A stretch of 64,000 bases of DNA, taken from Qipengyuania pacifica. Lineage in GTDB: Bacteria > Pseudomonadota > Alphaproteobacteria > Sphingomonadales > Sphingomonadaceae. A model generated the notes under the pieces. It searched no databases, was not told the DNA's origin, and saw nothing but the letters and a program-made list of their open reading frames with translations. Every line of letters begins with the position of its first letter. Position 1 is the stretch's first letter. The translations under genes and the position numbers were made by a program. The DNA lies in NCBI RefSeq assembly GCF_019857205.1, contig NZ_JAHWXO010000012.1:1-64000 (forward strand), in the 5' to 3' direction. Below are positions 15,351-24,503 of the stretch, in pieces.

Positions 15351-15812
15351 TCAGTGCGGCAGCGCCATCGAAATGTCGCGGTTGGCAATATCATCGATGT
15401 GCTTGGCAAGCATGCGGGCGACGAGCTGTGAAGTGCCGTTCGCCCACCGGGGTCGCAAATCTTCCACGCGTCGCCCAAGCGTGCGTTCGAGCTGACCTGG
15501 CAAGGCCGTGAAGAAGTCCTCGAGAAACTCCCCCATTTCGCTGCGCATCCATTCGCAGGCGAGATCCTCCTGACCAGCCAAGGCCAGGATCATGCTCGCG
15601 CGGGGAAAGGCGCCGCACACGTCGAGAACGCGCGCGGCCTCATCAAGTCCGATCGGCCGATCGCCGCGCATGACACGAAGCAGGGTCTCGCGGTGGATCC
15701 CGACTTCTCGTGCGATCTGGTGCTTGGGCTTGTCAGACGACTCGATTGCATGGGCAAGAATGTGCGCGAGGCTGGTGTTGGCTTCGCCTCGGAATGGCGC
15801 GGGCTGGTGCAT
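15351..15812 (-). CDS. XRE-like transcriptional regulator
   Basis: The 153-residue protein has a helix-turn-helix at residues about 14-55 (KPKHQIAREVGIHRETLLRVMRGDRPIGLDEAARVLD). The C-terminal helical domain (LACEWMRSEMGEFLEDFF) probably mediates dimerisation. The start is ATG 15812 with GGAG upstream. It is read divergently from the pilin gene across a 348-base gap and is followed by the AlpA-type gene, so both probably regulate conjugation and themselves. Confidence 0.75.
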   Translation of the reverse strand: MHQPAPFRGEANTSLAHILAHAIESSDKPKHQIAREVGIHRETLLRVMRGDRPIGLDEAARVLDVCGAFPRASMILALAGQEDLACEWMRSEMGEFLEDFFTALPGQLERTLGRRVEDLRPRWANGTSQLVARMLAKHIDDIANRDISMALPH

Positions 15813-16160
15813 CGACAAAAACTCCAACGAAGAGGAACTGAGTCGTAGCCATATCGCGCGTGATCCATGTAGGAAAATGAAAAGAACATTTACGGAACAT
15901 CTCGTTTCTAGGCGAATCATACCCTAGGCCCGAGTCGCCGACAATCACCGCCACGCTTGTCGGGATTCGTCGACGTTGATTAACAGATAAGCCGCTGTTT
16001 CTGGGTGTTATCGCCGACGCCGGCCAATTAATGCGTCCATATTCGTCCGCCACTTCAGCCCTAGCGGCAATCCGACTTTCCTACATCGATTTCCTAGATG
16101 CATGTGGAACACACAGCGAACGAAAGAACGCTGGGTTCACCCCTCCAGATGGAGCTCCAT
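15813..16160. promoter_or_regulatory. Divergent control region between regulators and tra operon
   Basis: These 348 bases hold the start signals for the regulator pair (minus) and the tra operon (plus). Two copies of TTTCCTA lie at about 16077 and 16090, and TCCTA is the pentamer repeated before both S24 genes; two copies here could be chance. No strong -35/-10 pair could be assigned by eye. Confidence 0.45.
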
Positions 16161-16505
16161 ATGCAGTCTCTCACCCTCTCCCGGCGTTCCGGCGCCATCA
16201 ATCAGAAGCCCTCGAAGTTCGGGCGGGCCATGACCTTTGCGGTACCGCTTGCGGTCGCAGCACTGGCCGCAAGCGCCGCCTACGCTGGCGCCGACACGAC
16301 CTTCACCCCTGCCCTCACGAAATTCACCGATTTCCTCGAAGGCTCGGGCGGCAAGATCATCACCGTCCTCAGTCTTGCAGGCGGCCTCATCGGTCTCGCC
16401 TCGGGCCGGTTCTCGCTCGGACAGGTCGCTGTTCCTGTCGGTGTCGGCATCGGCGTCGGCACTGGTGTTCCGATCGTCACCTCGGTCGTCACCGCGGTCA
16501 TCTGA
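16161..16505 (+). CDS. traA: TraA-like conjugative pilin precursor
   Basis: The 114-residue protein has a long leader (RRSGAINQKPSKFGRAMTF, then a hydrophobic core VPLAVAALAASAAYA) with a predicted AYA-GA cleavage site near residue 42. The mature part has two hydrophobic segments (IITVLSLAGGLIGLASG and a glycine/valine-rich C-terminus). Size, leader and position as first gene before traL match the F-type pilin. ATG 16161 follows GGAG at 7 nt; upstream in-frame ATGs at 16149 and 16098 are less likely. Confidence 0.85.
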   Translation: MQSLTLSRRSGAINQKPSKFGRAMTFAVPLAVAALAASAAYAGADTTFTPALTKFTDFLEGSGGKIITVLSLAGGLIGLASGRFSLGQVAVPVGVGIGVGTGVPIVTSVVTAVI

Positions 16506-16531
16506 CGCATCGGACGGGAAGGCGCGTCGCC

Positions 16532-16819
16532 ATGGCAGACCCATATATCATCCCACGTCGGCTCGACGATCCGGAGCTCATCGGCTTCTGGACCATCGAC
16601 GAGTTCGCCGGGATGCTCATCCCCTTCACCTGGGGGATCCTCAGCCAGCATATCTTTATCGGCATTATCGTTGCCTTCGGCGCCTGGTTCGCGCTGCGAA
16701 AGGCAAAAGCAGGACGCGCCAGCTCCTGGGTAGCCCATGCCGCCTATTGGTATCTGCCGGCCGGATTGCTGGGCCTGAAATCGACGCCGCCTTCCCACTG
16801 CCGCCTGCTTGCCGGTTGA
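16532..16819 (+). CDS. traL: TraL, type IV secretion pilus assembly protein
   Basis: The 95-residue protein begins MADPYIIPRRLDDPELIGFW, the conserved TraL opening, followed by hydrophobic segments at about 28-50 and near 70-82. TraL is a small inner-membrane protein of the F-type secretion machine (VirB3-like). It follows the pilin by 26 bases and precedes traE by 12. Confidence 0.9.
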   Translation: MADPYIIPRRLDDPELIGFWTIDEFAGMLIPFTWGILSQHIFIGIIVAFGAWFALRKAKAGRASSWVAHAAYWYLPAGLLGLKSTPPSHCRLLAG

Positions 16820-16831
16820 GGGGAGATATCC

Positions 16832-17404
16832 ATGTTTGCCGACATTTCACACGAGCGTCAGCAGTCGCTGCTGCGCCAGCGCAACCTCTTTGCGCTCACC
16901 AGCGCCGGGCTTGGCATTGCGCTCGTCGTAGCGGTCAGCCTTGCCGCCACCCGCGACCGCGAAGTCGTGCTCCTGCCAACGCTCCCCAAGCAGCTCACCG
17001 TCAGCAGCGCGGGGGTCGAGGCCGACTATCTCGAACTCGTGACCCGCGATGCCGCGCTCGTCTTGCTCAATCGCAGCCCCGAGGGCCTCGACTACTGGAT
17101 GGACGAGATCCTGAAGCTCGCCGATCCGGCAAGCTACGGGCGCCTCAAGGCCGATCTCGTCCGGATTGTCGAAGAGCAACGGGGTTCGGATGTCACCCAG
17201 GCCTTCGTCATCCGCTCGATGACCGTCGACCCCAAGGGGCTGACTTCCGATGTGACGGGCACGCTCAAGACCTTTGTCGGCGCCCAGGTCATCGCGAGCG
17301 ACGAACGCCGTTTCCGCTTCAACTGGACCTACCGGGGCCTGCGTCTCGCGCTGTCAGGCTTCAGCCAGTTGCCCCCCAAAGACCCAACGAAGGAGGCCCA
17401 GTAA
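16832..17404 (+). CDS. traE: TraE, type IV secretion protein
   Basis: The 190-residue protein has a short cytoplasmic N-terminus, one membrane segment (LFALTSAGLGIALVVAVSLA, residues about 19-38) and a periplasmic domain of VirB8-like fold. TraE links the inner-membrane complex to the periplasmic core. Its TAA stop overlaps the traK ATG by one base. Confidence 0.92.
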   Translation: MFADISHERQQSLLRQRNLFALTSAGLGIALVVAVSLAATRDREVVLLPTLPKQLTVSSAGVEADYLELVTRDAALVLLNRSPEGLDYWMDEILKLADPASYGRLKADLVRIVEEQRGSDVTQAFVIRSMTVDPKGLTSDVTGTLKTFVGAQVIASDERRFRFNWTYRGLRLALSGFSQLPPKDPTKEAQ

Positions 17405-18162
17405 TGGCTTACCGACGCAAGACGCGCGCGTGGAGCCTGGCTCTTTGTGCCAGTACCATCCTCGCATTTTCAGGGAGCGGCGCGCAGGCCGCCGACCAGT
17501 TCAAACAGGCTGCAGACGGAGCGAGCATCGAATGCGCTGTGTCGGCCCGCGAGCTGACGCGCTTCGCGCTCGTCGACGACCAGTTTGCCAGCGTGTCGAA
17601 GATCTCGACCGGCACGCCCTACAACGATTTTGCGGTCACCAACGAACCGCTGCGCGGCGACATTTATGTGTCGGTGCCCGAAACCTATGCGGCCCGCTCG
17701 ATCAGCTTCTTCGCCACGACCAAGAAGGGCTTCGTCTACAAGGTTTCCTGCCAGATCGAGCCTGTCCCGGCAGTGCAGGTCTTCATCACCAACCCGGCGA
17801 TCGCGACAAACAAGGCATCTGGCTGGGAAAGCGAAACGCCGCTGGAGACGAGCGCGGTGCGCCTGATCCAGGCCATGGCCAATGACCGGACGGTTGATGG
17901 CTTTGAAGTCAGGCAATCCTCTGCCCTTCCGGCACGGGTCGGCGATCTCGAGATCCAGCTCGTCGCCGATTACCGCGGCAGCGCGCTCGCCGGAAAGGTC
18001 ATCCGCCTGGCGAACCGTGGCCGCAAGCCGCTGACGCTTGCCGAAGCGGATCTCGCGTCCTCCCAGACACTCGCAATCTCGATCGCCCAGCCCACTCTCA
18101 AATCGGGAGAAAGCACGGTCGCCTTCATCGTCGGTTCGAACGGAGGGTTGGGCCATGACTGA
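17404..18162 (+). CDS. traK: TraK, secretin-like outer core protein
   Basis: The 252-residue protein has a signal peptide (SLALCASTILAFSGSGAQAA, cleavage near residue 30) and beta-rich repeats typical of TraK, the VirB9-like component of the outer-membrane core that binds TraB and TraV. The frame is open far upstream across traL and traE, but the ATG at 17404 coupled to the traE stop is the natural start. Its end overlaps the traB start by 8 bases. Confidence 0.9.
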   Translation: MAYRRKTRAWSLALCASTILAFSGSGAQAADQFKQAADGASIECAVSARELTRFALVDDQFASVSKISTGTPYNDFAVTNEPLRGDIYVSVPETYAARSISFFATTKKGFVYKVSCQIEPVPAVQVFITNPAIATNKASGWESETPLETSAVRLIQAMANDRTVDGFEVRQSSALPARVGDLEIQLVADYRGSALAGKVIRLANRGRKPLTLAEADLASSQTLAISIAQPTLKSGESTVAFIVGSNGGLGHD

Positions 18163-19489
18163 TGCTCCCTCGATCTCAACCCCGGCCCAGGCCGATCCGG
18201 CATCGCCGTCGCCAGTAACCAGCCTCAACGCGAAGACCGCCCGGCGGCAGAAGCTTCTGCTTGGCTCCTTGGGCGCACTCGCGCTTGTCGGCGGCAGCTG
18301 GTTCATCCTGGGCGGCGACGACGGCGCGAAGAGCGATGACCCCACCGCCGCCCAGACCATCGATACGGCAGGGCTCATCAATCGCGACCTTTCGCAGCGC
18401 GAGTTCGTCGCGACTTACGGCAACCGTCTCGATGCCGTCACCCGCGAGCAGAAGGCCATGAAGGACGCGAGCCTCCCGCGCGAGGAAATCGAATCCCAGC
18501 TGGCTGCGCTCAAGGCTGAGAACCAAGCCATGCGGGTCGACGGCCAGGCCGCGATCGATGCGATCTCCGCTGAGAACGCGGATCTCAAGTCGCGCCTTGC
18601 CAGCCAGTCCGCCCCGGCAGCCGCAAGCCTGCCGCCACCGGCCTATGGCCCGCAGGCGGGTGGCTACGATGCGCGCGGTCGACCGCTTCAGCCTGCTCCC
18701 GCGGGTGCCGCGTTGGGCGCGAGCGAAACCGGCCTGCCTGGTCCCGGCGAAGTCAAACTCATGAGCTTCACTTCTGACAAGGCTGGAGCCAGCGGCCTCA
18801 GGGCGGCTCGCCCCGAAGCGCCGCCGGTGGTGGTCGAGGATTCGCCGGACTATCTCCCGCCCAATTCCTATGCTCCTGCCAAGGTCATCGTCGGCGTCGA
18901 TGCGTCGGCGGGCGTCGCGAGCCAGACCGATCCGCTTCCCGTGGTGCTGCGCATTACCGGTCCGGCGCGATCGGTCATGCAGAACGGCAAGGTTCTGACC
19001 ACCCGGCTTCAGGGCTGCATCGTCAACGGCGCAGCGCGCGGCGATCTCTCGTCCGAAAAGGTCTATGTGAAGCTGGCGCGGATGACCTGCGACCAGCCTG
19101 GCGGGCGCGTCGCGGTGAGCGAGGTCAAAGGCTTCATCAGCTTCGCCGGAAAATCGGGCGTGCGTGGCCGTGTCGTCAGCCGCGAGGGCAGCCTTGTCAG
19201 CCAGGCCCTGCTTGCCGGGATTGTCGGCGGGTTCGGGCGCGGCTTTTCGGCGAACGCCAACAGCGTCTTCTCCGGCGTCACGACCAATGCCGATGGCACC
19301 CGCTCGAAGCTCTCTGCCGGCGACATCCTCGGCGGTGGGCTCGGCCAGGGCGCTGCGGATGCCGCCGATACGGTCAGCAAATATCTGATCGAGCGCGCCG
19401 AACAATACCAACCCGTCGTCGAGATGCCGACCGGCATCGATGTCGAGATCGTCTTCCTCGACGGCGTCTACGTGAGGAACTCCCAATGA
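18155..19489 (+). CDS. traB: TraB, type IV secretion core protein
   Basis: The 444-residue VirB10-like protein has an N-terminal membrane segment (LLLGSLGALALVGGSWFILGG, about 33-53), coiled coil (EQKAMKDASLPREEIESQLAALKAENQAM) and a proline-rich linker. The C-terminal beta-barrel-type domain contains TRLQGCIVNGAARGDLSSEKVYVKLA and ends GIDVEIVFLDGVYV. It bridges inner and outer membranes in the transfer channel. It overlaps traK at its start and dsbC at its end. Confidence 0.93.
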   Translation: MTDAPSISTPAQADPASPSPVTSLNAKTARRQKLLLGSLGALALVGGSWFILGGDDGAKSDDPTAAQTIDTAGLINRDLSQREFVATYGNRLDAVTREQKAMKDASLPREEIESQLAALKAENQAMRVDGQAAIDAISAENADLKSRLASQSAPAAASLPPPAYGPQAGGYDARGRPLQPAPAGAALGASETGLPGPGEVKLMSFTSDKAGASGLRAARPEAPPVVVEDSPDYLPPNSYAPAKVIVGVDASAGVASQTDPLPVVLRITGPARSVMQNGKVLTTRLQGCIVNGAARGDLSSEKVYVKLARMTCDQPGGRVAVSEVKGFISFAGKSGVRGRVVSREGSLVSQALLAGIVGGFGRGFSANANSVFSGVTTNADGTRSKLSAGDILGGGLGQGAADAADTVSKYLIERAEQYQPVVEMPTGIDVEIVFLDGVYVRNSQ

Positions 19490-20376
19490 CCCCCGCCACA
19501 AATGATCCAACCCCCATCAAGCCGCGGCGCTGGCTGCGACCAGTGGCGACCGCTGCTGCCGTCGTCGCCCTGTCAGCCGCTACGGGTTGGGGCGTGGCCA
19601 GCCTCGCCTCCCCGGCTCAGGCTCCCAACACAGCAAAGGTGCGCGCCGCGCTCAAGCTACGCCTGCCGAAGACGCCGATCGACGCCATTACCTGCGATGG
19701 CCTTGGCGGCCTGTGCGAAGTCGCCTCGAAATCGACGCTGTTCTATGTCGATCGCGCGGCCAAATATCTGGTCATCGGGCGCATCTACGACATGGAGGCG
19801 CGGCAAGACCTGACGGCAGCCCGTCTCCTCGCACTCAACCCAGACTTGCTGGCTGCTGGCGGGGCACGGCGGAGCAATGCCAACGAAGAAAGCCAGCCAG
19901 CCCCGCGCGCCACCCCGCAGAAGGTATCGCTCGCCGGCCTGCCCGCGAACGGCGCGATCACCTGGGGACCAGCCAACGGCCCCAAGGTCGTCGTCTTCTC
20001 CGATTTCCACTGCGGCTACTGCAAGAAACTCGAAGCCGAACTGAAGGCGATCGGCGCGCGCGTCGAGGAGCGGCCCATTTCGATCTTCGGGGCCGACAGC
20101 CGCCGCGATGCCGAACGGGTGCTGTGCTCGCCTCGCCCCGAGGTGTCCCTCCATATGGCCTATTCGGGTCTGGCTCTCGCCAATCCGAAGCCGTGCGACA
20201 CGAGCGGGCTCGATGCCAACGAGGCCTTTGCCAAGGCCCATGGCTTCAACGGCACGCCGGTGATCGTGCGCCCGTCCGACGGCGCGATCCTCGAAGGGTA
20301 TCGCCCGGCTTCCGTTCTCCGCGAATTCCTCAAGCCCGCAAAAGCGGTCGCCCTCGCTCCGGCCAAGAAAGGATAA
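19486..20376 (+). CDS. dsbC: DsbC-type disulfide isomerase of the tra operon
   Basis: The 296-residue protein has an N-terminal membrane or signal segment (ATAAAVVALSAATGWGVASL) and a DsbC/DsbG-like dimerisation region (DAITCDGLGGLCEVASKSTLFYVDRAAKYLVIG). The thioredoxin domain has active site CGYC (residue about 178) and the cis-Pro in NGTPVIV. It would isomerise disulfides in cysteine-rich transfer proteins such as TraN, TraU and TraH in the periplasm. Placement between traB and traV is typical of this operon type. A four-base overlap joins it to traB. Confidence 0.9.
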   Translation: MTPATNDPTPIKPRRWLRPVATAAAVVALSAATGWGVASLASPAQAPNTAKVRAALKLRLPKTPIDAITCDGLGGLCEVASKSTLFYVDRAAKYLVIGRIYDMEARQDLTAARLLALNPDLLAAGGARRSNANEESQPAPRATPQKVSLAGLPANGAITWGPANGPKVVVFSDFHCGYCKKLEAELKAIGARVEERPISIFGADSRRDAERVLCSPRPEVSLHMAYSGLALANPKPCDTSGLDANEAFAKAHGFNGTPVIVRPSDGAILEGYRPASVLREFLKPAKAVALAPAKKG

Positions 20377-20381
20377 TCGTC

Positions 20382-21125
20382 ATGGGATTTTCCTACCGTA
20401 TTCTCGCCTCTGCCTGCCTTGCCGTGCTGACCAGCGGCTGCGCCACCTTCGGCACCAATATCGAAGGCGATTTCACCTGTCGTGCCCCCAAGGGCGACTG
20501 CGCACCCAGCCAGGTGATCGATGCGCGCGCTACCAAGGATTTGTCCGCGACCGGACAGGTCCAGGACGGCCTGCGTCCTCCGGTCCCCGTCGCTTCGGGC
20601 GATCAGGGCCGCACCTCCGAGCGTACGCTCAGGATCGTCTTTCCGGCGCACATCGATGAAACCGGAACGCTGCACGACGATGCTGTCGCCTGGGCGGTGG
20701 TCGAAAATCCGCGCTGGGCCGCAGAACTGCGCCGCAAGGCAGGCGAGGATACCACCCCGCCGCTGATGCGGCAGCTCAGGCGCCAGTTGAAGGCCGCACA
20801 GGCCAAGAGCGATCTCCTGGAGGAAACCACCGGCCTTCCCCTGGCCGAACAGCCTGAAGCCGAGACGTTCGATCTCGGTCAGCCCTTTCAGCCTTCGTCC
20901 TCGCTCGAGGACATCCCCTCTGCCTCGCCGCTGGTCCTCCCCTCCACGGCGCGTGAGGCGGTTGCCGGTGCGAGCGCACCGGCGGTCGAGGGGTTCGACA
21001 TGGCGCAGCCCCCGCATGATCGAACCCCTCGGCCCTCTGCCGACAAGGCCCCGCTGGTCTACCCGACAATCGAGGCGATCGAGGCCGCCAAGAACGCCGC
21101 CAAGGCACAGAAGGAGCCCAAGTGA
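20382..21125 (+). CDS. traV: TraV, outer-membrane lipoprotein
   Basis: The 247-residue protein carries a lipobox (LTSGC, Cys about residue 20) after a short signal peptide, followed by FTCRAPKGDCAPS, a conserved TraV cysteine pair. The C-terminal half is low-complexity and proline/alanine-rich. TraV (VirB7-like) anchors the core complex in the outer membrane. Its TGA overlaps the traC start region. Confidence 0.88.
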   Translation: MGFSYRILASACLAVLTSGCATFGTNIEGDFTCRAPKGDCAPSQVIDARATKDLSATGQVQDGLRPPVPVASGDQGRTSERTLRIVFPAHIDETGTLHDDAVAWAVVENPRWAAELRRKAGEDTTPPLMRQLRRQLKAAQAKSDLLEETTGLPLAEQPEAETFDLGQPFQPSSSLEDIPSASPLVLPSTAREAVAGASAPAVEGFDMAQPPHDRTPRPSADKAPLVYPTIEAIEAAKNAAKAQKEPK

Positions 21126-23671
21126 TGGCCGAGAAGCTCAAGACGATCGTCGACAGGCTCCTTACCGGGCTTCTGGGCGATGCCGAGCACGCCGAACATG
21201 ACCGGCCTGCCCTGATGCTCGATCTGCTGTCGGACTGGCTCCCGTACCGGGTCTATGATCCGGCGAGCCGGCTCTATTTCAACGCGCGCTCGAAAGGCTT
21301 CGTGCTCTCGGTCACTCCTCTGATCGGGGCGGACGAACGCACCGGCGAAATCCTCGGGTCGTTCTTCTCCGAAGGGCTTCCGGCAGGCGGCTGTCTCCAG
21401 GTCCTGCATCTTGCATCCCCGCGCATCAGCCGGATCGTCGCACCCTGGTTTGCGCCGCGCTATGTCCAGGGCGGGGTCTACGAGGCGATTGCCCGTCACC
21501 GCGCACGTCGGCTCTACGGCCTTGTCTGGGAATCGGGCTCGCAGGACGCGCCCTTCCACGCCCGGCACCATCAGGTCATCGTTTCGGTCGGTGTGCCTGC
21601 GGCCAAGGCGGTCAGCAACGAGGAGCTCAAGCAGACCCGCGACGGCCTTATTGCGATGTTGAAGTCGCTCAACCTGGGCGTCGCCGAAGTCGAGCCGCAG
21701 CAACTGATCGCAATCATCGACGACCTGACCTCGCCGACCACCGCACCGCAGGACGATGCCGTGCCCTACAATCCCAACGACGCGATCGCGGCCCAGGCGA
21801 TCCGGCACGATATCGAGCTCGTCATCCACGAAGACCGGATGCGGCTCGTCACCGAGCGGTTTCGTGCGACGGGCAAGATCGAGGATGGCGTTCCCGAGAT
21901 CGGCACGGTCTACCCCGACGCCTTCGACATGCGGCATTTTTCCTCGCGCAACATGCCCCAGCGCTGGGCGCCGTGGGAATGCGCGCGGCTCATCGGCGAC
22001 ATGTTCACCGACAAGCTGCGCTTCCCCTGCCCGGCGGCGACGATGCTGTGCCTCGTCTATCCCGACCAGGAAGCCGCTTCGGCCAAGGCCGGCTTCAAAT
22101 TCATGCGCACGACGAGCCTTGCCGGCACGCGCAGCGCGCGTTTCCTGCCCCGCATCGGCGAGCAGGCAGCCGAGTGGCAGCACGTGCAATCCGAGCTGCA
22201 GGAAGGCCGCCGTTTGGTGCGGGTCTTCTATGGTCTGACGACCTACTCCCCGCTCGGCCGCGGAGACCGCGACGAACGCGCGATCAAGTCGATCTACAAG
22301 GCGGCGGGCTGGGATCTTGCCGATGAGCGATACCTGCAGATCCAGGGGCTGCTAGCGGCCATGCCGATGACGCTGGCCGATGGGCTTGGCGCGGACATGG
22401 AGCGCCTCAAGCGCTTCAAGACCGTGCTGTCGACGACAGCGGCCAATATCGCTCCCATGCAGGGCGAGTATCTCGGCAGCGTCCATCCGCACCTGCTGTT
22501 CGTGGGCCGGCGCGGCCAGCCCTTCTTCTGGTCGCCGTTCGAGAACGATGCTGGCAACCACAATGTCGCGATCTGCGGCAAATCCGGCTCGGGGAAGTCA
22601 GTGCTGCTGCAGGAAATGTGCGCCGCGCTTCGCGGGGCTGGCGCGCAGGTCGTGGTCATCGACGACGGACGCAGCTTCGAGCATTCGGTGAAGCTGCAAG
22701 GCGGCCGGTTCGTCGAGTTCACGATGAAGGCGGGCTTCTGCCTCAATCCCTTCTCGATGATCGATGGCGAGCGCGCGGCCGAAGACGAGGACTACCGGCT
22801 CGACTGCTTCGGCATGGTCAAGGCGATCGTCGGCCAGATGGCGCGGCACAGCGCAAAGCTTAACGACACCGAGCGCGGCCTGATTGACCGGGCGGTCAAC
22901 ATGGTCTGGAGCGAACGGGGCGTCGATGCCTCGATCACCGGCGTCGGCGAAGCACTGGCGGGGCTCGGCAATGAAGCCGCGAGCGATCTCGCCACAGCGC
23001 TCGCGCCATACATGGCCGGCGGCACCTATGGCGCCTTCTTCGAAGGCCAGGCGAGCCTCGATCTCGACAGCGATTTCACCGTCTTCGAGATGTCGGACCT
23101 TGCCACCCGCGAGGAACTGCGCAGCGTCGTTCTCTCGGCGATCATGTTCATGACCAGCCAGGCCATGACCCGCAGCTCGCGCTCGGTGAGGAAGCTGCTG
23201 CTGATCGATGAGGCGTGGTCGATGCTCAAGGGCGGCTCGATGGGCGAGTTCGTCGAAACCTATGCCCGCACCTGCCGCAAATATGGCGGGGCGCTGGCAA
23301 CCGCGACGCAGTCACTCAACGACTATTACAAGTCCGATGGGGCGACCGCTGCGCTCGAAAACAGCGACTGGATGCTGATCCTCCAGCAGAAGCCCGAGAC
23401 GATCGCCGATTTCAAGGCGTCGAAGCGCCTCGACATGGACGACCGCACCGAGACCCTGATCCGCAGCCTGAAGCGTTCGGGCAGCGACTATTCGGAAGTC
23501 TTCATCAAGGGTCCGGAGACCGAAGCGATCGGGCGGCTCGTCCTCGACGACTATTCGGCGACGCTGTTTTCAAGCTCGCCCCAGACCTTTGCCGCGATCG
23601 ATGCCGAAATTGCGCGCGGCCATCAGCTTGCCGACGCGATCGAACGGATCGCCTTTGCCAATCGAATCTGA
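21125..23671 (+). CDS. traC: TraC, conjugative secretion ATPase (VirB4-like)
   Basis: The 848-residue ATPase shows Walker A GKSGSGKS near residue 485 and Walker B LLLIDEAW near 692, with the N-terminal TraC/VirB4 domain in front. It powers pilus assembly and substrate transfer at the inner membrane. The start is ATG 21125, overlapping the traV stop by one base; a GTG one codon earlier is equally possible. Confidence 0.95.
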   Translation: MAEKLKTIVDRLLTGLLGDAEHAEHDRPALMLDLLSDWLPYRVYDPASRLYFNARSKGFVLSVTPLIGADERTGEILGSFFSEGLPAGGCLQVLHLASPRISRIVAPWFAPRYVQGGVYEAIARHRARRLYGLVWESGSQDAPFHARHHQVIVSVGVPAAKAVSNEELKQTRDGLIAMLKSLNLGVAEVEPQQLIAIIDDLTSPTTAPQDDAVPYNPNDAIAAQAIRHDIELVIHEDRMRLVTERFRATGKIEDGVPEIGTVYPDAFDMRHFSSRNMPQRWAPWECARLIGDMFTDKLRFPCPAATMLCLVYPDQEAASAKAGFKFMRTTSLAGTRSARFLPRIGEQAAEWQHVQSELQEGRRLVRVFYGLTTYSPLGRGDRDERAIKSIYKAAGWDLADERYLQIQGLLAAMPMTLADGLGADMERLKRFKTVLSTTAANIAPMQGEYLGSVHPHLLFVGRRGQPFFWSPFENDAGNHNVAICGKSGSGKSVLLQEMCAALRGAGAQVVVIDDGRSFEHSVKLQGGRFVEFTMKAGFCLNPFSMIDGERAAEDEDYRLDCFGMVKAIVGQMARHSAKLNDTERGLIDRAVNMVWSERGVDASITGVGEALAGLGNEAASDLATALAPYMAGGTYGAFFEGQASLDLDSDFTVFEMSDLATREELRSVVLSAIMFMTSQAMTRSSRSVRKLLLIDEAWSMLKGGSMGEFVETYARTCRKYGGALATATQSLNDYYKSDGATAALENSDWMLILQQKPETIADFKASKRLDMDDRTETLIRSLKRSGSDYSEVFIKGPETEAIGRLVLDDYSATLFSSSPQTFAAIDAEIARGHQLADAIERIAFANRI

Positions 23672-23703
23672 CTTCTCCCTCCATCCAAGGACACCCAAAA
23701 CCG

Positions 23704-24099
23704 ATGCCACTCCATCTCGTCACGCCGATCGACCGGGCCCAGAAAGCCCGTGCCGACAGCGACAACCTCGACCTGCCGGCCAGGGGCTGGCGCTCCCATG
23801 CCGCCGACCTTTGCTACATCGTGCTTCGCGGCAGCACCTTCCTCGCCTCGAGCTACCTCATGGCGCTCGGGCTCCCGCTGCTCTTCTTCCTTCTGATTTC
23901 CGGCGGAGATGCCGGGGTCTTCTTCGCCCATCTCGCCAATATTTCGGACCGTTTCTTGGGCGCCGAGCAAGGCCGCCAGATCGGCTTCCTCGACGAGTTC
24001 AAGTTCGTCCTCATCGGTGTCGCCACGCTCGTCGTGGTCTGGCGCCTGCCGCGCTTCATCAACGATCTCGAGCGCGAGCTTTCGGGAGAAAAACTGTGA
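23704..24099 (+). CDS. Uncharacterised inner-membrane protein of the tra operon
   Basis: The 131-residue protein has a charged N-terminus, a long hydrophobic stretch (about residues 38-67, LMALGLPLLFFLLISGG) and a second membrane segment (FKFVLIGVATLVVVWRL, about 99-116), ending with a charged tail. ATG 23704 follows an AAGGA-like stretch. It sits between traC and trbI, where F has unrelated small genes. I do not recognise the family; conserved placement would suggest an assembly role. Its stop overlaps the trbI GTG. Confidence 0.75.
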   Translation: MPLHLVTPIDRAQKARADSDNLDLPARGWRSHAADLCYIVLRGSTFLASSYLMALGLPLLFFLLISGGDAGVFFAHLANISDRFLGAEQGRQIGFLDEFKFVLIGVATLVVVWRLPRFINDLERELSGEKL

Positions 24100-24503
24100 A
24101 GAACATATTGGCAACACCGTCTCTGCGCGGCCGCATGGGTGCGGTGAACTGGACCGCCGTCGCGCTCGGTTTGAGCATGGTCGGCTCGGCGCTCTGGGGT
24201 GTCTGGGCCACCGACAAGCTGCTCGCGCTCGACAAGCGCGAAGTGGTGACCGTGCAGCTGAGCCGCATCATGGGCGACTTCATCGAAGCCGAGGCGCGCG
24301 CAGGCCGACCGCCCGAAGAAACCAAGATGCGCGTCCAGGCCTATCTCCAGGCGGTCGAAGCCTCGGTCGAACATCTGGGCCGCGAGGGCCGCACGGTCCT
24401 TGTCGCCGAAGCGGTGGTGGCCGGCAGCACGCCTGATCTCACCGAAGCCGTGCGCGCCGATGTCGCGCGCCGCGTGGGAGCCATTCCCGATGCGCGCCGC
24501 TGA
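24096..24503 (+). CDS. trbI: TrbI, F-type conjugation protein
   Basis: The 135-residue protein has a membrane segment (VNWTAVALGLSMVGSALWGVW) followed by KREVVTVQLSRIMGDFIEAEARAGR, the TrbI pattern, and a helical periplasmic tail. In F, TrbI affects pilus retraction. GTG 24096 overlaps the preceding stop. It overlaps the peptidase gene by 14 bases. Confidence 0.82.
   Translation: MKNILATPSLRGRMGAVNWTAVALGLSMVGSALWGVWATDKLLALDKREVVTVQLSRIMGDFIEAEARAGRPPEETKMRVQAYLQAVEASVEHLGREGRTVLVAEAVVAGSTPDLTEAVRADVARRVGAIPDARR

Noticed and set aside
16237..17403. N-terminal extension of the traK frame, over 380 codons
   Set aside because: It runs out of frame through the pilin, traL and traE genes. The coupled ATG at 17404 with a signal peptide is the true start.
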